A stretch of 32,594 nt of DNA from Ectothiorhodospiraceae bacterium (GTDB lineage Bacteria > Pseudomonadota > Gammaproteobacteria > Nitrococcales > Aquisalimonadaceae), in assembly GCA_007125985.1 (NCBI GenBank), contig SLCE01000090.1:1-32594 (forward strand), given 5' to 3'. The position numbers were made by a program, and so were the translations under genes. Below, piece after piece: positions 8,332 through 15,432 of the stretch. The notes under the pieces are model-generated. The model was not told the DNA's origin, did no database searches, and worked only from the letters and a program-made list of their open reading frames with translations. Every line of letters begins with the position of its first letter. Position 1 is the stretch's first letter.

Positions 8332-9464
8332 AGCTCATCCAAGCGGCACAGAACCCGGTTTCTGCCCTGCCTCTTGGCCCCATACAGGGCGTTATCGGCT
8401 GCCGCCACCAGCCCGTCCAAGGAGTCACCATCAGTATATGAGGCGACGCCCAGGCTCACAGTCACCGGCGTATGCGCCTCAACGGCCTTGCGGATACGCT
8501 CCGCAACCACCTGGGCACCCGCCAAGTCCGTGTGCGGCAGCAGAACCAGGAATTCTTCGCCACCGTAGCGAAACGCCTGATCCGCCGCGCGCAGTTCATT
8601 GCGCAAGATGGCGGCAAGTTGCATCAGCAATTTATCGCCTTCCGGATGGCCGTAAGTGTCGTTGTAGGCTTTGAAATGGTCGATGTCCAACATGACAATC
8701 GACAGCGCCGTCTGGTACCGGGAAGCATTCTCCATGCCTGCAGCCAATTGCGCCTCCATCAGGCGCCGATTACCCAGGCCGGTCAGCGGATCGCGGATGG
8801 ATTGCTCCTGAACCTCGGCGAACAGCCGCGCATTCTGGATGGCCAGCCCGAACTGATTGGCAATAGCCGAGAAGGTGTCCAGCTGTGCCTGCTCGATGCG
8901 ATAACCTGCGGGCAGATAGCAGAAGAAAACACCCACCACCTGCTCCTTGGCGCGCATCGAAAGCGTCAGGTGTGCTTGTCCCTCACCTGCCGGATGGCGG
9001 AGCGTGCAACGCGGATCACTGGTGCAATCATTGACCAGCACCGCTTCTGCGCCCTCCTTTGCCACGCGGCCGCAGAGGCAGTCGCCCACCCGCATGCCCT
9101 CATGCGCAGCAATGAACTCCTCACTGCCTCCTCGCTCTGCCGCAAGCCGCATGGCGCCATCCGGCTCCACGAGGAAAACGCCCACCGGTCCTGACCCGGT
9201 CTCAGGAAGCGCCTCGGCCATCACATCAAGAAGTTCAGAAAGAAGCTGATCGATATCCCGCGTCCGGATAATCGTGGAAGCAACGCGATAGAGGCTGGAG
9301 AGTTGCTGATTACGCTGTTCCAGAGTGGCCTTCGCCCGCTTGAGTTCAGTCAGTGCGTCTTCCCAAAGGCGGCGCATGCGATCCGCCTGACGCATGCCTT
9401 GCTTCAGCAAGCGGTTCTCCCGCTCCAGCTGTTCGATTCGGCGTGAATCCGGCGAGATGTCCAT
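8319..9464 (-). CDS. GAF-GGDEF diguanylate cyclase
   Basis: A 381-residue soluble enzyme predicted to make cyclic di-GMP from two GTP. Residues 5-60 form a coiled coil, 65-215 a GAF sensory domain and 225-375 a GGDEF domain. The active-site motif is GGEEF at 301-305, the metal-binding LDIDHF starts at residue 259, and an RxxD product-inhibition site (RAAD, 292-295) lies five residues before GGEEF, so the enzyme should be active and feedback-inhibited. The GAF domain has four clustered cysteines (129, 131, 147, 153), in GDCLCG and DCTSDPRC, which may bind a metal or sense redox state. The gene lies only seven bases after the di-iron protein gene on the same strand, so the two are very probably co-transcribed. 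No membrane helices are visible. Confidence 0.94.
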   Translation of the reverse strand: MDISPDSRRIEQLERENRLLKQGMRQADRMRRLWEDALTELKRAKATLEQRNQQLSSLYRVASTIIRTRDIDQLLSELLDVMAEALPETGSGPVGVFLVEPDGAMRLAAERGGSEEFIAAHEGMRVGDCLCGRVAKEGAEAVLVNDCTSDPRCTLRHPAGEGQAHLTLSMRAKEQVVGVFFCYLPAGYRIEQAQLDTFSAIANQFGLAIQNARLFAEVQEQSIRDPLTGLGNRRLMEAQLAAGMENASRYQTALSIVMLDIDHFKAYNDTYGHPEGDKLLMQLAAILRNELRAADQAFRYGGEEFLVLLPHTDLAGAQVVAERIRKAVEAHTPVTVSLGVASYTDGDSLDGLVAAADNALYGAKRQGRNRVLCRLDELSAG

Positions 9465-9471
9465 GGCCAGT

Positions 9472-10257
9472 TCACCCCAGGTCCGGATAGATCAGGTCGG
9501 TGCCACAGCGCAACGTCCGCAAATACTCCAGCGCAGGCGTCACGTGCTCAAGGCCGAGCACAGATCCGTGCTGCGGCAGGATGGCGTGAATCGGGAGCCC
9601 TTCAATCTGGCGGACGAATCCCCGCGCAGCGACGTTGGAGGCCATGTACTCGGTGTTGAACAGATCCATCTTCGCCGCATGCTCCTCAAACGAGGTCACC
9701 TTGAGCTGCCAATCCATATCCAGAGCGGCCCAGATATCACCGGAAAACAGAAAATGTGATGCCTCGTCGTAGGTGGCGATCGCGCCGGGAAAATGGAGGA
9801 ATGGCGCTGCGATGAACCGCAGGGCATTGCCTGAGGGGAGTGTCAGGGTTGGATGCGCTTCCGTATCGTATGCCCGGTAATCCGTGATTCCATAATGCGG
9901 CAACAGTACATGGGTCCGCGGCGAGGCGATGACCGGCGTATCCGGGAACCGCTCAAGCCAAAGCACCATGGACGCCGCCACATCCGGGTCCTGGTGACTG
10001 AGCACCAGCCCCTCCACCTGGGATGCGGGCATGACCTGCTCCACGCGTCGGTAGATCAGATCAAAGGAGTAGCGGCTGCCCGGGTCAATCAGATACCCCG
10101 CATCACCATCCGTGAGCAAATAGACATTGCAGCGAAACGCCGCATCCTCCGGCACCCCCAGCCAATAAACCGCCCGCGCTCCCTCATGGAACAAACAGAC
10201 GGGTGTATTCAGATCATCGATGACGGCGTCAAGCTGTATACCTCTGGCCTGCTTCAT
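9472..10257 (-). CDS. ODP-like metallo-beta-lactamase-fold protein (oxygen-binding di-iron type)
   Basis: A 261-residue protein with a metallo-beta-lactamase fold and the ligand pattern of the ODP/FprA-type di-iron branch. Predicted ligands are His88, Asp90 and Asp92 in SHQDPD, His155 in FLHFPG, Asp174 in SGDIWAA and His230 in LPQHGS. The flavodoxin domain that follows this fold in flavodi-iron NO/O2 reductases is absent, so it is a stand-alone version. Stand-alone relatives are known as O2/iron-binding sensor proteins in chemotaxis. GGGAG precedes the ATG by six bases. It is the first gene of an operon with the GAF-GGDEF protein, suggesting that O2, NO or iron status is passed to c-di-GMP production. 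Hydrolase activity is less likely but not excluded. Confidence 0.85.
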   Translation of the reverse strand: MKQARGIQLDAVIDDLNTPVCLFHEGARAVYWLGVPEDAAFRCNVYLLTDGDAGYLIDPGSRYSFDLIYRRVEQVMPASQVEGLVLSHQDPDVAASMVLWLERFPDTPVIASPRTHVLLPHYGITDYRAYDTEAHPTLTLPSGNALRFIAAPFLHFPGAIATYDEASHFLFSGDIWAALDMDWQLKVTSFEEHAAKMDLFNTEYMASNVAARGFVRQIEGLPIHAILPQHGSVLGLEHVTPALEYLRTLRCGTDLIYPDLG

Positions 10258-10583
10258 GTGTGCTCCCTGCGGTTACATGTTGCCTACCGTGTTGCTCGCG
10301 GATGCAAGGGTACTACCCGGGGCATCAGGATGCACCTTGCAGAGTCAGGTTTACCCGGCGGTACCATGCCATCGATCCCGGCCTGGTCGGGATCGTCAAA
10401 GAAGCGGTGTGTACCTCTGCCCCCGTCCTCAAACTCCCAGAATCCATGCCGCAGTGCAGCGTTACCCCATCCGAAATCTATGGTTAACATGCTTTCGGAT
10501 TACCGAAAAACGGGGATCCACCTGACGATCGGCCAACAGCGGTCAACAACAATCCTGGCCAAAAGCTGCAGAGGAGAAAGCGC
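10258..10583. promoter_or_regulatory. Divergent regulatory region (di-iron/GGDEF operon versus cstA cluster) with three palindromes
   Basis: About 326 bases without a convincing gene. It contains GGGTA-C-TACCC at 10308-10318, the perfect 8-base inverted repeat CGATCCCG / CGGGATCG (7-base loop) at 10373-10395, and TTTCGG-ATTA-CCGAAA at 10493-10508, 75 bases before the cstA start. Any of these could be an operator, but no known consensus is matched. The 68-codon minus-strand ORF at 10284-10490 has no ribosome binding site and no recognisable family. Confidence 0.45.
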
Positions 10584-12266
10584 ATGAGCGCGATCGTGGT
10601 TTTACTTGCCGGCCTGGTGGCCATGGCGCTGGGCTATTTCATCTATTCCAAGTTCATAGCGGAAAAGATTTTCCAGCTCGACCCCAATTTCCGCACCCCG
10701 GCAAATGAGTTCGAGGATGGTGTGGACTATGTTCCCACCAACAAATTCATTCTATGGGGACACCATTTCACCTCGGTCGCGGGCGCCGCACCCATCGTCG
10801 GCCCGGCAATTGCCGTGATCTGGGGCTGGCTACCGGCCTTCCTCTGGGTCATCTTCGGCACCATCTTCTTCGCCGGGGTGCATGACGCCGGCGCGATCTG
10901 GGCGAGCGTTCGCAACCGCGCCCGCTCCATTGGCGCGGTCACCGGTGACGTGATCGGCGCACGGGCGCGCAGCCTTTTCATGATCGTGATTTTCCTCGTG
11001 CTTCTGATGGTGAACGCAGTGTTCGCCGTGGTGATCGCCAACCTGCTGATTGCCAACCCATCGGCAGTGGTCCCTGCCTGGGGAGCGATCCTGGTGGCGC
11101 TGATCATCGGCCAGATGATTTATCGCCGCCGGACGAATCTGCTCACCGTCTCGATTATCGGCGTCGTTGCCCTGTATGGCCTGATCCTGATTGGGCCGAT
11201 GGTTCCCATCAGCCTGCCGGAGAGCTTCCTGGGTCTGCCCCAGAACAGTCTGTGGATCCTGATCCTGTTCCTGTATGCCGCCATCGCGTCGTTGTTGCCC
11301 GTATGGGTGCTGCTGCAACCGCGGGACTACATCAACGGCTTGCAGTTGTTCATCGGCCTGGGCATCGTCTACGCGGCCGTTCTGATCGGCAATCCCACCA
11401 TGGTGGCGCCGGCGGTGAACCCGGATGTCCCGGCCGGCACGCCGTCGCTGCTGCCCTTGTTGTTCGTCACCATCGCCTGTGGCGCCATTTCCGGCTTCCA
11501 CGGCCTGGTGTCCTCCGGCACCACCTCGAAGCAGATCAAGAACGAGAAAGATGTGCGCTTCGTCGGTTACTTTGGTGCCGTCGGCGAAGGTTCACTGGCC
11601 CTGGCCGCGATACTGGCCACCAGTGCCGGTTTCGCTACGCTGGCGGAATGGCAGGCACTGTACTCGAGCTTCGGCGCCGGGGGCGTGAACGCCTTTGTGC
11701 AGGGCGGTGCCAACATCGTCTCAGCCGGGCTCGGTCTGCCGCAGGACATTGCGGTGACCCTGTTGACCGTGATGGCAGTGCTGTTTGCGGGAACGACCAT
11801 GGACACGGGCATCCGGCTGCAGCGCTACATCATGCAGGAATGGGGCACCATCTATAACATCCCGGCTCTGCGGAGCATTCCTGTGGCCACCGTCGTGGCA
11901 GTAGGCGCCTGTGTCGCGCTGGCCTTCGGTGCTGGTGGTCTGGACGGTAGCGGTGGCCTGCTAATCTGGCCGCTGTTCGGCACCACCAACCAGTTGCTGG
12001 CCGGTTTGACCCTGCTGGTGATCACCGTGATCATCGTCCGCCTGGGGCGGCCCATGTGGTTCACATTGATCCCGTTGGCCTTCCTGCTGACCATGACCAC
12101 GTATGCCCTGCTCATTCAACTGGTGAGCTTCTACAATGACGGCAACTGGTTCCTGCTGTTCCTGGATGTGGTAATCCTGATCGCCGCCATCCTGGTGCTG
12201 CTAGAGTGCGTGGGCGTACTGCGCAAACATCTGCGGGAACGGGATGCCCGTCAATCCACCGGTTGA
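10584..12266 (+). CDS. cstA: Carbon starvation protein CstA (pyruvate/peptide transporter family)
   Basis: A 560-residue polytopic inner-membrane protein. CstA family members import pyruvate or peptides, often under carbon limitation. Family blocks are WGHHFTSVAGAAPIVGPAIA near residue 60, FAGVHDAGAIWASVRNRARS near 100, GFHGLVSSGTTSKQIKNEKD near 310 and a C-terminal 5-helix part (FGTTNQLLAGLTLLVIT). It is clearly shorter than the roughly 700-residue E. coli CstA and BtsT. AGAGGAGAAAG precedes the ATG. The next gene begins only seven bases after the stop, so cstA heads a cluster with the cory-CC-star and ArsA-like genes. Family is firm; substrate is inference. Confidence 0.95.
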   Translation: MSAIVVLLAGLVAMALGYFIYSKFIAEKIFQLDPNFRTPANEFEDGVDYVPTNKFILWGHHFTSVAGAAPIVGPAIAVIWGWLPAFLWVIFGTIFFAGVHDAGAIWASVRNRARSIGAVTGDVIGARARSLFMIVIFLVLLMVNAVFAVVIANLLIANPSAVVPAWGAILVALIIGQMIYRRRTNLLTVSIIGVVALYGLILIGPMVPISLPESFLGLPQNSLWILILFLYAAIASLLPVWVLLQPRDYINGLQLFIGLGIVYAAVLIGNPTMVAPAVNPDVPAGTPSLLPLLFVTIACGAISGFHGLVSSGTTSKQIKNEKDVRFVGYFGAVGEGSLALAAILATSAGFATLAEWQALYSSFGAGGVNAFVQGGANIVSAGLGLPQDIAVTLLTVMAVLFAGTTMDTGIRLQRYIMQEWGTIYNIPALRSIPVATVVAVGACVALAFGAGGLDGSGGLLIWPLFGTTNQLLAGLTLLVITVIIVRLGRPMWFTLIPLAFLLTMTTYALLIQLVSFYNDGNWFLLFLDVVILIAAILVLLECVGVLRKHLRERDARQSTG

Positions 12267-12273
12267 GGTGCAC

Positions 12274-12591
12274 ATGAGCAAGGGTGACCGTCCGGACCGG
12301 CAAGACCGGTCCGGCTCCCCCAACCGAGGCGATGGCCGGGCCTGGCTGGAACAGGCCCGGCACTTTGCCGAGGAGTTCTACTTCGGTCGTTATCGTTCCA
12401 CCATTGCCCGGGCCCGGCGTGATCAGGACGACCTGTTCATGCTGCTCGTGTTTTCGGAGATGATGGGCGTGCCCAACCCGGCCACGTACTACACGCTGGA
12501 GTTGCAGCCCCTCCTGTTGGAGCGCTTCCATGACTGGCACCGCCGCATGGGTATGGAGCACTCCCCCCTGGATCACTTTCGCTGCTGCTGA
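12274..12591 (+). CDS. Cory-CC-star protein (small soluble protein ending in Cys-Cys)
   Basis: A 105-residue protein with a charged, low-complexity N-terminus, a helical core (WLEQARHFAEEFYFGRY, then DDLFMLLVFSEMMGVPNP) and the invariant-looking end DHFRCC directly before the stop codon. That terminal Cys-Cys-stop, together with an ArsA-like ATPase gene right after it, is what defines the family named cory-CC-star in public annotation. There is no other cysteine in the protein, no signal peptide and no membrane segment. The ATG at 12274 is chosen over 12244 because TTGAGGTG lies just before it and the upstream start would overlap cstA. Its stop overlaps the ATPase start (TGATG), indicating translational coupling. 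Function unknown; a thiol- or metal-handling partner of the ATPase is inference. Confidence 0.82.
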   Translation: MSKGDRPDRQDRSGSPNRGDGRAWLEQARHFAEEFYFGRYRSTIARARRDQDDLFMLLVFSEMMGVPNPATYYTLELQPLLLERFHDWHRRMGMEHSPLDHFRCC

Positions 12592-13619
12592 TGCCTGAAC
12601 AAGACGCGATGACCAACCTGCTGGACCGCCGCATTCTTTTCGTCGGGGGCAAAGGAGGCGTTGGCAAGACCACAACAGCTGCCGCCTTGGGCGTGCTGGC
12701 AGCCGAACGCGGCAAGCGTTGTCTGGTGGTATCCACGGACCCGGCCCATTCCCTGGGTGATGCCTTTGACCGGGAGATCGGCGACCGCATCACCGGCATC
12801 ACCGCCGGCGTCTGGGGCCTTGAAATCGACCCGGACGCCCAGGCAGCCCGTCACCTGGATGCGGTCACAGAGCAGATGAAACAGCTCGCGGCACCCGAAA
12901 TGCACGCAGAGCTGGAACGACAGATGCAGATGGCGCGCATGTCGCCTGGCGCCGTGGAGGCTGCATTACTGGAAGAGGTCTGTCGGGTCATGCTGGAGGG
13001 GATGGAAGACTATGACCTGGTGATCTTCGACACGGCACCCACCGGCCACACCCTGCGCCTGCTTACGCTGCCCGAGGCCATGGCTGCCTGGACCGATGGG
13101 CTGCTGGCGCACAACCGCAAATCCAAGGAGCTGGGCGAGGTTCTCAAACACCTGACCCCCCGGGGCAGCCGGGCAGACGTCCCGACACCCTTTGATGATC
13201 CGGACGAAGACCCGTTCGAGGGTATGGACCGGCGCACGCGGCGCATAGCCGAGACGCTGCTGAACCGGCGCCGCCTGTTCCACCGGGCCCGCCGACGGAT
13301 CACCGACGCAGAGACCACCGGCTTCGTGTTCGTGCTGACCCCGGAGCGGCTGCCGATTCTGGAAACCCATCGCGCCATGCATGCGCTGCGACAGTTCGAC
13401 ATCCCGCTGTGTGGCGCCTTCGTCAACCGGGTGCTGCCAGCGGACGCGGACGGCGAATTCCTACGCCGCCGCCGGGAACAGGAGGCACGCTACCTGGATG
13501 AAATTCCCCAGGCGCTGCATGGATTGCCCACCCGCCAGGTGCCCATGCTGCCGGAGGACATTCAGGGGTTGGACTCCCTGCGTGCCGTGGCCGCGCACCT
13601 GGATCGCTTGGGGATTTGA
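12591..13619 (+). CDS. ArsA/Get3-like P-loop ATPase, single nucleotide-binding domain
   Basis: A 342-residue cytosolic ATPase of the SIMIBI class. It shows the deviant Walker A GGKGGVGKTT (residues 19-28), switch I STDPAHSLGDAF with Asp50, switch II DTAPTGHTLRLL (147-157) and a late AFVNRVLP block. A single domain means it should work as a homodimer, as Get3 does. The family includes the ArsA arsenite-pump motor and the tail-anchored-protein targeting factor Get3. Here there is no arsB or arsR nearby, no Get3-type CXXC and only three cysteines (44, 131 and one near 275), so classic arsenite extrusion is not supported. It starts within the stop codon of the cory-CC-star gene; the ATG at 12609 is an alternative start. 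A role with that protein or with CstA is inferred from context. Confidence 0.9.
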   Translation: MPEQDAMTNLLDRRILFVGGKGGVGKTTTAAALGVLAAERGKRCLVVSTDPAHSLGDAFDREIGDRITGITAGVWGLEIDPDAQAARHLDAVTEQMKQLAAPEMHAELERQMQMARMSPGAVEAALLEEVCRVMLEGMEDYDLVIFDTAPTGHTLRLLTLPEAMAAWTDGLLAHNRKSKELGEVLKHLTPRGSRADVPTPFDDPDEDPFEGMDRRTRRIAETLLNRRRLFHRARRRITDAETTGFVFVLTPERLPILETHRAMHALRQFDIPLCGAFVNRVLPADADGEFLRRRREQEARYLDEIPQALHGLPTRQVPMLPEDIQGLDSLRAVAAHLDRLGI

Positions 13620-13643
13620 GCCACAGGCGGCTATTATGCCGCC

Positions 13644-13922
13644 ATGCAGACATTCATCTTGATCTTGATCACCCTCGTGGGCATCGCCGCTGCCTTCTAC
13701 GCGCATTGGCGCCTGCCTTACCAGACACCGAATCCCCGTCAACTCCGTATCGGGCGCATTGTGCTGGTCTCCACGGGGCTGGCCTTTGGTTGGATTTCCG
13801 CCCGGGTCTACGGCATTGCCACGGATCTGAACGTGGTCATCGTCTTCATCGCCGGTTTCGGGCTCATCCATGTCCCCGCAGCAGGGGTGCTGTTTATCAA
13901 GACGTTTCGGCCCGAGGAGTAA
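13644..13922 (+). CDS. Small integral membrane protein of unknown function, downstream of ArsA-like ATPase
   Basis: A 92-residue protein with three predicted hydrophobic segments (about 3-19, 41-57 and 62-84) and a short charged tail. The ATG at 13644 is the only in-frame start after the ATPase stop 24 bases upstream. The ribosome binding site is weak (AGGCGG, rather far from the start), so translation may depend on coupling. I recognise no family. Same strand and close spacing place it as the last gene of the cstA / cory-CC-star / ATPase cluster, with a convergent thioesterase operon beginning ten bases after its stop. Confidence 0.7.
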   Translation: MQTFILILITLVGIAAAFYAHWRLPYQTPNPRQLRIGRIVLVSTGLAFGWISARVYGIATDLNVVIVFIAGFGLIHVPAAGVLFIKTFRPEE

Positions 13923-13931
13923 GCGGAGCCG

Positions 13932-14390
13932 TCACTGCTCCACAAGATCCTCCTGCCGGGTGAGCAGAAAATGCGCCCGCGCGGTGGCGACGATTTTTTC
14001 CCGATTGCTCTGCCAGGTTTCCACCGACACGTTGGCCACGCGCTGCCCCTGCCGTACAACCCGGCAGACCGCAAAGGTATCCTCCGCCAGCCCAGGGCGT
14101 AAGTAGTCGATGGAGAAATCAATCACCTTCGGCTGCATGGCGCTTTCCATGTTCCACAGCAGGTGCATGATGGCCGCGTGCTCCATGAAAGCGCCGATGG
14201 CACCGCCATGCAGGGCGGGCATGACCGGGTTGCCGATGTTCCGTTCGTTATAGGCGAGTCGGAACAGCAATTCCCCGCCCTCTTCACGGAAATCAATGCC
14301 CAGAAAACGGGCATACGGGAACAGATTCATAGCGCGCGCGTAATCGCCGTCGGCCCGGGCCTGACGAATAATGGCGACGATATCCTTCAT
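13932..14390 (-). CDS. Hotdog-fold thioesterase (PaaI/YigI-like), second of a tandem pair
   Basis: A 152-residue hotdog protein predicted to hydrolyse acyl-CoA or aryl-CoA thioesters in the cytosol. The long central helix and its lead-in read PALHGGAIGAFMEHAA, the PaaI-type HGG block with the following acidic residue in the active-site region, and IDFSIDYLRPG is the typical next strand pair. The ATG overlaps the stop of the upstream thioesterase gene by four bases (ATGA), with AGGAG nine bases before it. It is clearly diverged from its neighbour (different helix residues: EHAA versus DQTS), so the two may form a heteromer or have different substrates. Substrate unknown. Confidence 0.88.
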   Translation of the reverse strand: MKDIVAIIRQARADGDYARAMNLFPYARFLGIDFREEGGELLFRLAYNERNIGNPVMPALHGGAIGAFMEHAAIMHLLWNMESAMQPKVIDFSIDYLRPGLAEDTFAVCRVVRQGQRVANVSVETWQSNREKIVATARAHFLLTRQEDLVEQ

Positions 14391-14848
14391 CCCTGCTTGC
14401 TCCTGCGGCGGAAAAGTGGCCCGACTTTCATGAAGCTGCTGACACTGGTGGCGACCGGCCGCTGTTCATCGACGGTAAACGCAGAACAACGGACAAAACA
14501 GATGTAACGCGTGACCTTGAAGCACTCGGCGCGCGCGTACACCGCATGCCCGGATTCCGCGGCGGAGAGATGATCAATGCGAAGATCAAGAGTGGCCACC
14601 TGTTGCGCCACATCGCTGGCGAACGAAGCCGCCCCACCGCTGGTCTGGTCGATCAGCGTGGTAATCACGCCTCCATGAATGAACCCCGTGACCGGGTTGC
14701 CCACCATAAAATCCTGGAACGGCACCCGCATGAGCAGCATCCCCTTGTCCACCTCCAGTACCTCGACACCCAGGGCGTTCCCGTGCGGCAGACGGGAGAA
14801 AAACAGCCGGATCTGTTCGTCTCGTGGCAGCTTGTCCAACTCGGTCAT
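14387..14848 (-). CDS. Hotdog-fold thioesterase (PaaI family), first of a tandem pair
   Basis: A 153-residue PaaI-type hotdog protein. The block GFIHGGVITTLIDQTSGGAA contains the HGG motif and the Asp at the start of the catalytic helix, and LRIDHLSAAESGHAVYARAE is the usual following strand. It should act on CoA thioesters; members of this family commonly clear dead-end acyl-CoAs. Start and stop each overlap a neighbouring gene by four bases, placing it between the DUF2750 gene and the second thioesterase in one operon. GAGGA lies eight bases before the ATG. The exact substrate cannot be predicted. Confidence 0.9.
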   Translation of the reverse strand: MTELDKLPRDEQIRLFFSRLPHGNALGVEVLEVDKGMLLMRVPFQDFMVGNPVTGFIHGGVITTLIDQTSGGAASFASDVAQQVATLDLRIDHLSAAESGHAVYARAECFKVTRYICFVRCSAFTVDEQRPVATSVSSFMKVGPLFRRRSKQG

Positions 14849-15330
14849 CCGTTTCCGTCCTCTGCGCCCTCCCGGGGCAGCAAACCCTCGGCGTCCATCA
14901 GGCTGATCATCAGTTCCAGGTCAGCCTGCAATTCCAGGGGCGGAACCTCAACGCCTTCCAGCGAGGCATCCCAGTTGACGCCGACGTGATACCCGTCCCG
15001 CTGCATGCTGGGCAGCCAGTGCTCCAGCAGATCGTCCAGGGAAACGGCGCTAGGCGTATAGTCGGCCCAGTCTCCATCGGCACAGGCACTGGCTCCCCCC
15101 TCTGACGACCACAGCGGGAAAGCCGCCGCCCCTCCACCGGCGGATTCAGCCAGGGCCCAGCCTTCTTCATCCTCGAGACCCCATACAAAACCACCCAGCA
15201 CGGCATCCTTCAGAAAAGCCTGCTGCGCGGGATCCAGTTCAGCGAGTTCTGTTGGCAATTCCACAACCTGCCCCCCAATGACTTCGTACGGTACTCTACT
15301 CCCCACCAAAGGGGCTTGCCAGCCATCCAT
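14845..15330 (-). CDS. DUF2750-family protein
   Basis: A 161-residue acidic cytosolic protein. The block VWGLEDEEGWALAES, then AFPLWSSEGGASACADGDWADY and SLDDLLEHWLPSMQRDG, is the conserved pattern of DUF2750 proteins, which have no established function. It appears to lead the thioesterase operon: its TGA overlaps the ATG of the first thioesterase gene (ATGA). The ATG at 15330 has only a distant GGAG, so the start is less certain; a start further inside is possible because the family core begins near residue 30. It is divergent from the EamA transporter gene. Confidence 0.83.
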   Translation of the reverse strand: MDGWQAPLVGSRVPYEVIGGQVVELPTELAELDPAQQAFLKDAVLGGFVWGLEDEEGWALAESAGGGAAAFPLWSSEGGASACADGDWADYTPSAVSLDDLLEHWLPSMQRDGYHVGVNWDASLEGVEVPPLELQADLELMISLMDAEGLLPREGAEDGNG

Positions 15331-15432
15331 CGTGACGAATGGCTCCGTGTTCTCGCCGGATCAAGCAGGCGCTGAAGTTGGCACGCCACTGCGTTACATT
15401 GGGCGGATTTAGCACTGCAGAGGAATCGAACA

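Noticed and set aside
9472-10257. Glyoxalase II, lactonase or beta-lactamase assignment for the metallo-beta-lactamase-fold protein
   Set aside because: The ligand pattern SHQDPD lacks the usual HxHxDH and instead fits the di-iron ODP/FprA branch.
10284-10490. 68-codon minus-strand ORF upstream of the di-iron protein gene
   Set aside because: No Shine-Dalgarno sequence, overlaps a palindrome, and no known family; its open frame is expected by chance in GC-rich DNA.
12591-13619. Arsenite efflux ATPase (ArsA) assignment
   Set aside because: Single ATPase domain, no arsB, arsR or arsD neighbour, and no evident set of metalloid-binding cysteines; called ArsA/Get3-like only.
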